This document shows, piece by piece, positions 1-9,600 of a stretch of DNA of 64,000 nucleotides (positions within the stretch are counted from its first letter, which is position 1; each line of letters begins with the position of its first letter). The notes under the pieces are model-generated. The model saw nothing but the letters and a program-made list of their open reading frames with translations. It did not search any database and had not been told where the DNA came from. The position numbers were made by a program, and so were the translations under genes. The DNA is taken from the NCBI GenBank assembly GCA_965228955.1, contig OZ245848.1, forward strand, positions 2,604,001-2,668,000. Reading direction: 5' to 3'. This stretch comes from JANSWY01 sp965228955 (lineage in GTDB: Bacteria; Bacteroidota; Bacteroidia; Cytophagales; Cyclobacteriaceae).

Positions 1-34
1 GCAGAGTTCTGGAGAGTAATAAAATTGAATTTGC

Positions 35-67
35 GCATGTACGGAGGGGATTCCTTTTCGTACATGC
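35..67. repeat. Inverted repeat upstream of the S41 peptidase gene
   Basis: GCATGTACG (35-43) and CGTACATGC (59-67) are perfect 9-base arms around a 15-base centre. It may be the terminator of a gene left of the window or a regulatory palindrome. No T-run follows, so the role is open. Confidence 0.4.
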
Positions 68-96
68 AGTTTAGCTAATGTTAGTACAAACAATCT

Positions 97-119
97 AGTC
101 TCAAAACCAAAATGAGACT
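97..119. promoter_or_regulatory. Palindrome AGTCTCA-N9-TGAGACT, copy 1
   Basis: Perfect 7-base arms with a 9-base A/C-rich centre lie 62 bases upstream of the S41 peptidase start. An almost identical element occurs at 3829-3849 upstream of the nucleotidyltransferase gene, which suggests a shared operator. A hairpin acting in RNA is the alternative. Confidence 0.45.
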
Positions 120-181
120 TAATCTATGTTTTCAAATCCTGTTGTACACTTCAAAAAATGAATATTTGCACAAAAAGCTAA

Positions 182-1540
182 ATGAGAAAATCTTTCGTAT
201 TAGTTCTTACTCTTATTTCTATAGACCTCTCAGCCCAGACTATCAGTAAGTCAGAAGCTCTTGCTGAATTGAATTATCTCTCTAAAAGCATTATCACTTA
301 CAATCCTGCTTTATCATATTACCAACTTCATTATGATTCGCTTGTAAATACTGTTATCAATCAACCAAGAGAGGAGCAGATATCAATTTTTGATCATTTC
401 ACAGACATTGCTAAAATCTGTGCTTTTTCTAATGAAGGTCACTTCAATCTGGGTAATTGGAAAGACCAGGTACATAAAGGTTTCCTGGATGATGAATTCC
501 AATATCTTCCTCTTAAAGTAATTTTCACGGCTGATACTCTATATGTTCACAGGGACTATTCGAATGGGCAGAAGATCAAACCTGGCGCTAAGATTGTATC
601 AATTAATGGGTTGAAAATTGATCTCATATTACATAGGCTAGTGGATTGTATGCCGTCCGATGGAATAATCAAAACCTATGCTTATGACAAGGTTTCGAGT
701 AGCTTCAATTGGTTGTATTACGTCCATATTGAGCAGGTTCCTGAGTTTATCATTACTTATTCAACACTAGATAACCTTATCCAAACTGATACTATAACTG
801 CTATTACGCTGCAGGAACAAAACAGAAATTATAAAAAGTATCATAACAAGCCTGAGGAAACTGATGAAGCAAAGCCTGATCAATTTTACGAGCTAGAAAT
901 AAGGGAAGACTATTCGATCCTTACTTTGACCTCCTTTGATCGCAAAAGAGTGGAGAAATTCAATGTTAAACCGAAGAAAATGTATGATGAAATCTTCAAA
1001 GAGTTAAAGGAGAATAGTGTTGATAATTTAATTGTCGATTTAAGAAATAACACAGGAGGAATTAATGATTTTGCAGATCAATTTGTTTCATATATTACAG
1101 TTGATGGCAACCAATCTTCATTCCTAAAAAAGACCATATCATGGGAGGGAAAGGAGAGGGTTTACAAAATACCAGGTCTGTCTAAATACCATTTTAATGG
1201 TCAGATATATGTGCTGGTAAATGGAATGACCTATTCAGCTGGCAGTTCATTAACCAGGTACCTTAAGGAATATGGAAATGCTGTCATAATTGGTTCTGAG
1301 ACTGGTACGAGATATGAAGGGTTCGCAGGTGGATCTACACAGTATGTGACGCTTCCGCACTCAGCTATTAGGATTGGTATTCCACGCTACCACATTCTAT
1401 TCCCAGAATCAAGTAAACAATCCACAAAAGACAGGGGAGTACTTCCTGATTATACGATCAATTATTCTTTTCAGGATCTAACAGAAGGTATTGACCTACA
1501 CATCGAAAAAGCACTCCTTTTAATCTCAGAGAATAAATAA
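182..1540 (+). CDS. Secreted S41-family peptidase
   Basis: This 452-residue protein looks like a C-terminal-processing (tail-specific) type serine peptidase exported to the periplasm or surface. Residues 1-19 form a signal peptide ending SAQ. A PDZ-like stretch lies around 130-155 (PGAKIVSINGLKID). The S41 core runs from about 240 to 420, with the 'VDLRNNTGG' strand at 285-293 and the likely nucleophile Ser352 in 'TYSAGSS'. The usual catalytic Lys lies about 25 residues downstream in CtpA-type enzymes and is not obvious here, so the enzyme may belong to the Tricorn/IRBP-like branch. The gene stands alone, with a palindrome 62 bases upstream, and converges with the following hydrolase gene only 7 bases away. 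The fold is clear; the substrate is unknown. Confidence 0.85.
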   Translation: MRKSFVLVLTLISIDLSAQTISKSEALAELNYLSKSIITYNPALSYYQLHYDSLVNTVINQPREEQISIFDHFTDIAKICAFSNEGHFNLGNWKDQVHKGFLDDEFQYLPLKVIFTADTLYVHRDYSNGQKIKPGAKIVSINGLKIDLILHRLVDCMPSDGIIKTYAYDKVSSSFNWLYYVHIEQVPEFIITYSTLDNLIQTDTITAITLQEQNRNYKKYHNKPEETDEAKPDQFYELEIREDYSILTLTSFDRKRVEKFNVKPKKMYDEIFKELKENSVDNLIVDLRNNTGGINDFADQFVSYITVDGNQSSFLKKTISWEGKERVYKIPGLSKYHFNGQIYVLVNGMTYSAGSSLTRYLKEYGNAVIIGSETGTRYEGFAGGSTQYVTLPHSAIRIGIPRYHILFPESSKQSTKDRGVLPDYTINYSFQDLTEGIDLHIEKALLLISENK

Positions 1541-1547
1541 TCTTCAA

Positions 1548-2852
1548 TTATTCCACCAAAAACGGAATATTAGCGTGAGCTGTGTGGCCATTTCCATCAT
1601 TTACGTATATAAATAATCTGTAAGCTCCAGGCTCTTTGGGGCACTTGAATGATGCATTCTCAGTGGAATCATCAACAAAGATGCCGCCAATAACATCAGG
1701 AATATATTCCTTATCGCCACCAGTCTTTTTAGATTGGCTTTCTTCCATAACTTCCCATCTGTAATCTAATTTATCATTATCAGGGTCTGTCACAATTACT
1801 TCCGAATTATAAGTCAGTTCTGCGTTTAACTTAATGTTGTCTGCAGCCTTCTTGCCATCTAAGGTAAAATCTACTAATCTGGGAGAGCGGTTTTCAGGCC
1901 ATGATTCATTCCATGCGAAGTGCATTGCATCAATCGATTCAGTTTCACTTCCATCCGGCATAAACATACCAAACCAGGTAGGCGTTCTTTCTTGTTTCTG
2001 TCCCCATAAGAACACAAAGGATCCCATGATCTGTTTGGTCTGTGTCATTATTGAGTTTTGATATCTGCTTAAGTACAAATCAGCTTTCACTGAGCTATTG
2101 TTTTCGATTGGTGCATTCCATTCTGTTTTGGCTACTTCCCACCATCCGGTAGCTCCCCATTCTGTAACGATTAACGGACCAGAATAAGTAGATTCCTCAA
2201 TGATTTGAGGTAAGAAATCCATGGGCCCATAAAGTTGAACGCTCAGGAAATCTAAGTCAGTCGCTTTGGTTTTTATCCATTCTACTTCCTTGCTATTGAG
2301 CCCCGCCAGTGGGGTAGTGGTCAGGTGATGTGGATCTACCTCGTGAATCATTTTTGAGATATCGTTAACAGCAATCCATACTTTTGGGTTTGTGTATTCA
2401 TGATTGAGTTCATTTCCAATACCCCACATTATCAATGCGGGATGATCCTTATACTTCATTACTTTGCTTTTGACCTGAGCCAACTGTTCTTTTACTTTTT
2501 CCTCATCATTATAATCGAAACCATGACGTTCTATCCCTATTCTTAAACCCATCATTACCTTTAGACCATGCTTTTGAGCATTATCCAGAACTTCCTGCGC
2601 ATCTTCAGTTCCCCAGGTTCGAACTGCATTGGCTCCATGTTTGGCAAGTGCATCAATACTTCCTCGTTCTACACCAGCTCCTTTTATAAAGAAGGGCTCA
2701 TTGTCTAAAAAGATGCGATATCCATCCGCTGTTTCTTTTATTGAAGCCTTTGTGATGTTCTGATAAGTTGCTTTTTGATCATTTGTAGAACAGCTTAAAA
2801 ATGCAGTTGCTAATGTGACCATCATTAAAAAATTCCCAATAGTGTATTTCAT
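1548..2852 (-). CDS. GH2-like TIM-barrel glycoside hydrolase lipoprotein
   Basis: This 434-residue protein resembles the catalytic TIM barrel of glycoside hydrolase family 2. The signal peptide ends in 'FLSC', so Cys21 is probably lipidated. A short N-terminal strand pair ('GYRIFLDNEPFFIKGAG') leads into the barrel. Likely acid/base Glu148 sits in 'WGIGNELN' and likely nucleophile Glu231 in 'VTEWGATG'. Residues from about 320 to the end form an Ig/PKD-like beta domain. The beta-sandwich domains of classical beta-galactosidases are absent. It lies 49 bases downstream of the nucleotidyltransferase gene on the same strand and is probably cotranscribed with it. It acts at the cell envelope on a glycan that cannot be named from sequence. 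Confidence 0.8.
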   Translation of the reverse strand: MKYTIGNFLMMVTLATAFLSCSTNDQKATYQNITKASIKETADGYRIFLDNEPFFIKGAGVERGSIDALAKHGANAVRTWGTEDAQEVLDNAQKHGLKVMMGLRIGIERHGFDYNDEEKVKEQLAQVKSKVMKYKDHPALIMWGIGNELNHEYTNPKVWIAVNDISKMIHEVDPHHLTTTPLAGLNSKEVEWIKTKATDLDFLSVQLYGPMDFLPQIIEESTYSGPLIVTEWGATGWWEVAKTEWNAPIENNSSVKADLYLSRYQNSIMTQTKQIMGSFVFLWGQKQERTPTWFGMFMPDGSETESIDAMHFAWNESWPENRSPRLVDFTLDGKKAADNIKLNAELTYNSEVIVTDPDNDKLDYRWEVMEESQSKKTGGDKEYIPDVIGGIFVDDSTENASFKCPKEPGAYRLFIYVNDGNGHTAHANIPFLVE

Positions 2853-2901
2853 CCTTTTGTTACTCAGTTTATGTGCTTTTCAATTTTATTCTCTTAATAT
2901 T

Positions 2902-3699
2902 TCACCAATCTTCAAGGGTAACTTTTCCTTCCATCCAACTCCATTCCACATCTTCCATGAACCATTTAAATGCCTCTAAATCGGTTACTCCCCATTCTTC
3001 AAAATCCTTAATACTTTTAAATAGCCTATCCGCATTTTTCAGACTTGGATTTACCAATAACTCATTCATCATAACTATCAGGTTACCTGGTATTTGAGGG
3101 CATCTTTCTAAATATTCATAAAACCATTTATGATAAGGAAAAAGTACTCTATTGTAAGCCAGTATCAATCTTCCGGCAAACAATGAAAGTTGAGAGGCAG
3201 CCCTGTTTTTTGTGTAAATGTTATTGTGCCTTTCTGCTTCCTGCATCAACCAATGTTGAATAAAAGCCATGGAATAGAACTTCCTGATTTTATCACCTCT
3301 TTGTTCTTCGGGATATCTGATAATGGAAGCTATTATCTCATCAAAATTTTGGACTTTCGAAAATGCAATAATGGCTCCATCAAAGGCTGCTCTGGAGGGT
3401 TCATTTCCGAATTCAGCTACTTTATTTAAATATTCCAGATTGATGATTTTTCCGTCTACAAAGCCACCTTCATAGTCAACTAAATCCGTTCGGTTGATAA
3501 AGAGATCTCTCGATGGTAGTCTTTGCGCATATTCCTCATCAGTTGCCACAATCATGAAGTCAACATCAGAATCCATGCGAGCACAACCTTTCGCTATTGA
3601 GCCACCAATTATGAGCGCCAGGAAACGATTATCATGCTCGTATTCTTTAACAAGATTATTAATACCCCGTTGATGATGAGGTCTAATTTTAATACCCAT
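2902..3699 (-). CDS. Nucleotidyltransferase-fold protein (MNT/Pol-beta type)
   Basis: This 265-residue cytoplasmic protein has an N-terminal Pol-beta-like nucleotidyltransferase motif: Gly32-Gly33-Ser34 followed by 'SDVDF', with metal-binding Asp45 and Asp47. Family members transfer nucleotides to small molecules such as aminoglycosides, to proteins or to RNA. The C-terminal half is helical, with conserved-looking Trp and Tyr residues, and does not match an aminoglycoside adenylyltransferase that I recognise. It is the first gene of a probable two-gene operon with the lipoprotein hydrolase. A GTCTCA-N9-TGAGAC palindrome lies about 130 bases upstream of its start. No HEPN partner gene is adjacent, so a toxin-antitoxin role is not supported. 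Confidence 0.75.
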   Translation of the reverse strand: MGIKIRPHHQRGINNLVKEYEHDNRFLALIIGGSIAKGCARMDSDVDFMIVATDEEYAQRLPSRDLFINRTDLVDYEGGFVDGKIINLEYLNKVAEFGNEPSRAAFDGAIIAFSKVQNFDEIIASIIRYPEEQRGDKIRKFYSMAFIQHWLMQEAERHNNIYTKNRAASQLSLFAGRLILAYNRVLFPYHKWFYEYLERCPQIPGNLIVMMNELLVNPSLKNADRLFKSIKDFEEWGVTDLEAFKWFMEDVEWSWMEGKVTLEDW

Positions 3700-3828
3700 T
3701 TTATTTTCCCCAATTGTAGACTCGCATGATCAAATACCCGAAATTGATTAAATGCTAAAGCCTAAATTCAATGTAATGTAAATATTAGGGATACCTATAA
3801 ATAATGAAGAAAAAAACGGTCCCGGTAA

Positions 3829-3849
3829 GTCTCAAACCAAGAATGAGAC
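3829..3849. promoter_or_regulatory. Palindrome GTCTCA-N9-TGAGAC, copy 2
   Basis: GTCTCA and TGAGAC are separated by nine bases (aaccaagaa). The whole 21-base element nearly matches the one at 97-119. It lies between the stop of the AraC-type gene and the start of the leftward nucleotidyltransferase gene, about 130 bases from that start. Confidence 0.45.
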
Positions 3850-3859
3850 ATGATATAGG

Positions 3860-4972
3860 TCATTTCTCCACAATTAATTCTATAGATGATTTGAGCTTTT
3901 CATTGTATTTGGAAGGAGTGATTCCCTCCATTTTCTTGAAGATTCGATAGAAGGTAGCTTTTGATTTAAACCCTGCCAGCAGAGCAATTCCCTCCAGACT
4001 ATAGGATTGTTCCAGGTCCAGCTGCAACAGCCTTTTAAACTCATCAATTCTTTTTCTGTGAAGAAAGTCACTGAAGGAAGTGTTCAATTCTTCATTAAAA
4101 AACTCAGCGAGCTCTTTTGATCCCAACCCAATTTCACTGGACAGTTTCTGAATGTTAAATTCTGGATCCGTAAACTTCTTTTCCTTGTCTATTATTTGGT
4201 GGACATTGTCTATTATGACTTTTGGATTGATCCTACTGTAGCTTTTTGTAATCCGTTTATCTAAGATGAGCGACTGCAATGAGTGTGTCTCAGATAAGAG
4301 GTAGATAATGAAGATGATGCTGGTAAGTGGGTGTATATATACAATTGCCGAAAACAAGTTTGGAGCTACGGACTCATTGAAATAGCGTAATTCATCATAG
4401 AAATACAGATAGGAGATATAGGTGATTGACATTACAGAATAAAGCAAAATGGCATGAAGGTTTGTCACTACATAAAACAAACGAAATTTTAATAAGGCTT
4501 TTTGCTTCAGGTTATCATTCAGTTTTAAATCAAAATATCTTGACCCCCATTTGAAATAAACTACTGTGAATACCGCGCATAGCAGTAAATGTGAAATAAG
4601 AATTCCAAAGTTGTAATCGCTAAAGAAATTAGCATAGAATAGCTTGACAACCAGATAAGCTAATGTATAAATTACAGGAAACACAAAATGCTTTCTCATC
4701 TGTATTGACTTGTCCTCCAGTGACTTAATATACAGAAACAAAAGTGGAGCATGAAAGATTACTAAATGAGCCCCAATCAGGAAATTGAAAAGTGGTTCCT
4801 TTTCCAGATAGTCGTAAAATGCACTGCTTAAAGATGATAGGCTTATTAGAACAGTATATGCACCAAGCAAAGCATTTCTCTTTTGCCTACTTGACAAAAG
4901 AAATATAGCCAGAATCAGCAATTGAAAACCGAGACACAACTGTATGCCCTTGAATGCTTCCGTCCAGTTCAT
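3860..4972 (-). CDS. Membrane-anchored AraC-family transcriptional regulator
   Basis: This 370-residue regulator has about seven or eight hydrophobic segments in its first 230 residues and an AraC/XylS DNA-binding domain at about 265-365. The second helix-turn-helix is recognisable in 'LEGIALLAGFKSKATFYRIFKKMEGITPSKY'-like spacing near the C-terminus. This 'AraC with membrane sensor' layout is common in Bacteroidota. It is transcribed divergently from the secreted hydrolase gene at 5119 across a 146-base gap, so that gene is the most likely target. The signal is unknown. It could also regulate the nucleotidyltransferase/hydrolase operon downstream of it. Confidence 0.85.
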   Translation of the reverse strand: MNWTEAFKGIQLCLGFQLLILAIFLLSSRQKRNALLGAYTVLISLSSLSSAFYDYLEKEPLFNFLIGAHLVIFHAPLLFLYIKSLEDKSIQMRKHFVFPVIYTLAYLVVKLFYANFFSDYNFGILISHLLLCAVFTVVYFKWGSRYFDLKLNDNLKQKALLKFRLFYVVTNLHAILLYSVMSITYISYLYFYDELRYFNESVAPNLFSAIVYIHPLTSIIFIIYLLSETHSLQSLILDKRITKSYSRINPKVIIDNVHQIIDKEKKFTDPEFNIQKLSSEIGLGSKELAEFFNEELNTSFSDFLHRKRIDEFKRLLQLDLEQSYSLEGIALLAGFKSKATFYRIFKKMEGITPSKYNEKLKSSIELIVEK

Positions 4973-5118
4973 TTAAACAGCTTTAACATCTATGAGTAAC
5001 TAAACAAAAATATCTCATGCTACCAAAATTAGTACCTTTTCGAATACATCTTTATTTTCTCAGACTGCTCCATATGATACATTTGACTTAATTTTAGCTT
5101 GTAACCCAATATGTATTA

Positions 5119-6477
5119 ATGGTCAGAAGCTACTTTATTTCACTGATATTTTGTTGCTGTACATTACCAATGTTCTCCCAGACCAATACTGTGAAGGTAT
5201 TAAAGTCAAATGGTGGTTTTAGGCTTGCAGTAGATGGGAGAGACTTTTTGATCAAGGGAATGAATTGGAGCTATAATCCCATTGGCACCAATTACACGTA
5301 TAGTCTTTGGAAGCAACCGGATGATAGTATCACAGCTGTGCTTCAAACTGAGATGAGTTTGATGAAGGATATGGGTGTCAATACCATAAAAACACATTCT
5401 GATATACCTAAAAAATGGATCGCTTACATTTTCAACAACTTTGGAATTTATACCATCATTAATCATCACTTTGGCAGGTACGGAATAGAGGTGAAAGGGG
5501 AGTGGAGACCCAATACAGATTATGGCGATCCGGATGTACAAAAGGAACTGCTTGATCAGGTTTCTCTACTTGCTGGGGATTATAATGGTACACCGGGATT
5601 GTTATTGTATTTACTTGGCAATGAGAGCAATTACGGACTATTTTGGCAAGAAAATAAAACAGACAAAGAGACAGCAGAAAGCAAAAAATCAATTCTGGAT
5701 ACCAGGGCAATGTATAAGCTTTTTTTATCTGGTTATTCTGAAGAAGCCCATGGTGACGAAAAGGAAAATACACGAATTGATCAGGAGGCTTTGATCAGGG
5801 CTAGGGCGATGTATAGGTTGTTTAATCAGGCTGCAGTTTTAATTAAGTCAAAAGGTAACTCACGGCCAGTTGCAATAAGTAATGGTGATCTGATGTTCAT
5901 CGACATAATAAAGGAAGAATGCACATCGGTAGATATTTTTGGAACTAATATATACAGAGGTATTTCACTTGGTGATTCCTTCCAAAAGGTGAGGCAGATT
6001 TTGGATATGCCCATTTTGTTTACTGAAATAGGAGCGGACGCCTATAATTCTATTTCTGAAAAAGAAGATCAAAACCTACAAGCATACTTTTTGAAAGGAA
6101 ACTGGAAAGAAATTTTCGAAAATGTATCAGGAATAGGAGGGGCTGAAAATGCAATTGGCGGACTAACATATGAATTCACAGATTCATGGTGGAAATATAA
6201 CCAGACCTCCAATCTCAATATACAAGATACTAAATCGACCTGGCATAACGGAGGTTACTATCTTGACAGTAAAGATGGAATAAACAATATGAATGAGGAG
6301 TGGTTTGGTATATGTTCTAAAGTTCCTGTTGGAACCACTGGCCACTATAAACTGAAACCAAGAGCGTCTTACTATTTACTTAAAGCTATAAATCAAATTG
6401 ATATTTATGATCCTTCTTATACTTTGGTGGATTTGAAGGAAGATTTTTCGAAGATTAATTTGCAGTTGTTGCGTTAA
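5119..6477 (+). CDS. Secreted GH2-like TIM-barrel hydrolase
   Basis: This 452-residue protein carries a signal peptide ending 'PMFSQ' (about 1-21), a short beta region ('GGFRLAVDGRDFLIKGMNW') and a TIM barrel like that of GH2/GH5 clan-A enzymes. Glu169 in 'LLGNESN' fits the acid/base and Glu303 in 'LFTEIGAD' fits the nucleophile. An unusual stretch at about 190-240 contains two near copies of 'RAMYKLF' (196-202 and 229-235). This may be an internal duplication inside a barrel loop. The gene diverges from the AraC-type regulator, its probable controller. It is distantly similar in design to the lipoprotein hydrolase at 1548-2852, so the two may act on the same glycan. Confidence 0.75.
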   Translation: MVRSYFISLIFCCCTLPMFSQTNTVKVLKSNGGFRLAVDGRDFLIKGMNWSYNPIGTNYTYSLWKQPDDSITAVLQTEMSLMKDMGVNTIKTHSDIPKKWIAYIFNNFGIYTIINHHFGRYGIEVKGEWRPNTDYGDPDVQKELLDQVSLLAGDYNGTPGLLLYLLGNESNYGLFWQENKTDKETAESKKSILDTRAMYKLFLSGYSEEAHGDEKENTRIDQEALIRARAMYRLFNQAAVLIKSKGNSRPVAISNGDLMFIDIIKEECTSVDIFGTNIYRGISLGDSFQKVRQILDMPILFTEIGADAYNSISEKEDQNLQAYFLKGNWKEIFENVSGIGGAENAIGGLTYEFTDSWWKYNQTSNLNIQDTKSTWHNGGYYLDSKDGINNMNEEWFGICSKVPVGTTGHYKLKPRASYYLLKAINQIDIYDPSYTLVDLKEDFSKINLQLLR

Positions 6478-6549
6478 GATATATTCAACATGAAGACAAG
6501 TGCCTCCTTTCTTGTCTTGGAAGCGACTTTTCTTCTCAAATCACTTTCA

Positions 6550-6581
6550 TGTCGGAAATGGACTATTTTTTGTCGGAAATG
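6550..6581 (+). promoter_or_regulatory. Two direct repeats in 21-base phase, candidate LytTR site
   Basis: TGTCGGAAATG occurs at 6550-6560 and again at 6571-6581, a period of exactly 21 bases, which is two helical turns. LytTR regulators typically bind two direct repeats with this spacing. The site lies 72 bases upstream of the 1704-residue surface protein gene, and a LytTR regulator is encoded at 12587-13303. The link is inference. Confidence 0.45.
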
Positions 6582-6652
6582 TACCGTTTCTCTCCCTAAG
6601 GCCGCTAATACCTTTGATGCCAATCTTTAAAGTATAAAACAAAAGATTGTAA

Positions 6653-9600
6653 ATGAAAGTGAGTCATATGAAAAACGGTATATATAACCCTTCAAAAGCT
6701 AATTGGATAATAATATGTCTTCTGATTGTTTCAATAGTTCAGAAATCTTATTCAACCGAAGTAGATTTTGGTGCCTCCCCAAATCCTCCATCTGAATTGA
6801 CTGCAACAGCTATTTGCAACAGCATAATTAACCTGGAATGGGTGGATAACTCCGATAATGAAACAGGGTTTCGAGTGGAACGATCCCTGAGCCAGGAATC
6901 AGGATTTGAACCGTTTGCTATTTTGCCTCCGAACGTCACTTTTATGGCTGATAATGGACTCTTAGCTGATACAACCTATTTTTATCGAATTCTTGCAATC
7001 AATGAGGATGGAGAATCCGAATTCACTGAAATCACCAGCGCTACAACAAATTCAGATCCATTTGAGCTTCCTTACTATTGGACGAATTCAGATATAGGCT
7101 CTCCACGAGTGCCCGGAACTGCGACTTTTGAGAATGGTTTTTTTCAACTCGTCGGAAATGGGTTTATGAATGAAAATTTAAACAATGGTCATTACATGTA
7201 TCAAACCTTAAACGGAGATGGAGAAATTATTGGTCAGGTTACGCAAATGACTTCAGCCCATGGAGCTCACCATGGTGTAGTGATAAGGGAGACTCTGGAG
7301 CCAGGGGCGAACTATGTAATGGCTGAATATAGCAAGGGGAGAACACCGGTTTTCCGTGGACGTGATACTGGAGAGTACTTTTATCATGAAAATGATGATC
7401 TAGATTTTAGCGCGCCTTTCTGGCTAAGGATGCAGCGAATAGGGAATGAATTTATTGGTTCCATTTCCAAAAACGGCCAGGATTGGCAGGAAATCCAACG
7501 TGAGGTAGTCCCAATGGATACTGATGTATTGATTGGATTGCTTACTCATGCCGACAGAAACGATAAAACCGGAAGTGTCACATGGCGAGATGTGGAGGCA
7601 GCTCAATCCTTTATTGGTGCTCCCTCTGAGCTTATAGTTACTCCGACTGCCTCAGACGAGATTGTGTTGGCATGGCAGGATAATGCAAATAACGAGAGTG
7701 GTTTCAGAGTAGAAAGATCCATCAAAGGCGAGGACGTATGGAAAGACCTTGTAGAGGTGGGGCCTAATGTTACCTCCTTTATTGATGATGGACTTATTCC
7801 TGGTGGTACTTACTCATACCGTGTACGAGCTACTGCCGGAAATGCAGCTTCTTTTTCAAGTTCGGAGGAAACGGCCGAAGTGGTCAGAATCCCTAACACA
7901 GTTTTCTTTATGGAAAGAAAAATGGGTGATTTTGATCGAACAAATAATGACAACATCATATCGGTCACAAAAACAGCGGATACCATAAAAAATGTTTTAA
8001 GGCACCCGGGGATGATTGGAAAGCAGATTGATGTTACCTTGGAAACACCCATTTCCTCCTCAAATGGTGCTATTTCTTTCAAAATTATTCCCAAATCATA
8101 TCAGCAGACGATCGAAATATTTAGTTCGGACCTAGTTAAGATTACACAGGCAGGAGGGAAGCTTCAGATAGATGCTAACAATACTCAGACAACTTATGAT
8201 GTGGAGTTGGACACGGTGACTTGCAACCACATTGTACTTAACCTTAAAAATCAAATATTGACACCATATATCAACGGCCAGTTTTTTGATGGGGTACCCG
8301 TAGGAAGTGATGAGATGGGGTCGTTCTCATTAAAAGAATTTAACGGTAACGTATGGGATGTGTTGGTCACAGATAAAGAATTAAGCTTAGAAAGTATCAA
8401 TGATCAAAGTGATCGTTGTGTAACCGGAATACAAATCACAGAATCTCCCTTCGCAGACCGACCATTTAGCATTTGCGCAGTATACAATTGTGTTTGGGAG
8501 CAAAATGAGTCAGACTTATTAAACGATAGAAAACTCGCTCGGCTTCAGGTACAGGAGATCACATTTGACAGAAATACGTTTGGTGTAGGAATGTACGTTC
8601 AACCCGATCTGGACGAATGGCTTAAACGCGATCGAGATATTAGGGGTGGTTTTTTTGAATATTTTGGGTTGAATGGCTTATTCGCTACCAATCAAAATAA
8701 CACCTCTTATCTGATTCACGAAAACTTTCACTCCTATCAGGTACCGCTGGGCAAAGGTGGGAAATGGCTTGCAGAAGGCACGGCAGACTGGGCCATCTGG
8801 AATTTTTACAAAGAGCCATTAAGAGGATATGCAACCTGGGCATTTACCCTTAATCCTCATTTTGGCATACTGGAGAGAATTCCTCCAGGCAATGGATTTT
8901 ATTTTGAAGTGCAAAGATTTTATCATACATCTGTCTTTCTTGCCTATGTCACTACTTATCTTTCTGATGAAAGTATCATTGGCAAGACCTATAATGCTCC
9001 AGACGTACAAGCAAATGCATTTCTGGCTTTGATCAATCTACTTGAGCAAGAAGGAGTAGACTTTGACCAAGAGTTTGCCGAGTTCGCAGCACGTACAACA
9101 GTGTGGGATTATCCAGACCCAGAAATTAGTGAGGCATTCAAAACCAATCAAAGAAAAGGACTGATAAACGGCTTTCCGGATTACCGTTTCATTGATGTGA
9201 TGAATGAAACTGGTACTTATGGCATATATCAGCCCGTATCGCAAGAGTTCTTACCTGGTGCTTACGGATGGAATGCTTTTAAAATAGATTCTACCGCATC
9301 AAGCACCTACACCATAAAGCTAAAAGGAAGCGATCAAAATCCTGAATATCTGAACTTTATTGGCAAGGTGGTAAAAGGTAAACCAGGATCCTACGATTAC
9401 TTGGACTTCCCGGTGAACCAAGAAGTCACACTTGGAGAAGGTGAAGCAGTACTTGAAATAAATACTGATGCAGGTGATGAACTTTATTTGATTTTGACTG
9501 CAGCTAGCAGAGAAAATATGCGTAATCGCGAAATTCCTCATATCTACGAATATGCAATTGAATCCAGTGAACACCTCTTGCCCAATGATCATTTCAAAAC

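Noticed and set aside
2902..3699. MNT/HEPN toxin-antitoxin pair
   Set aside because: No HEPN gene is adjacent; the neighbour is a glycoside hydrolase lipoprotein.
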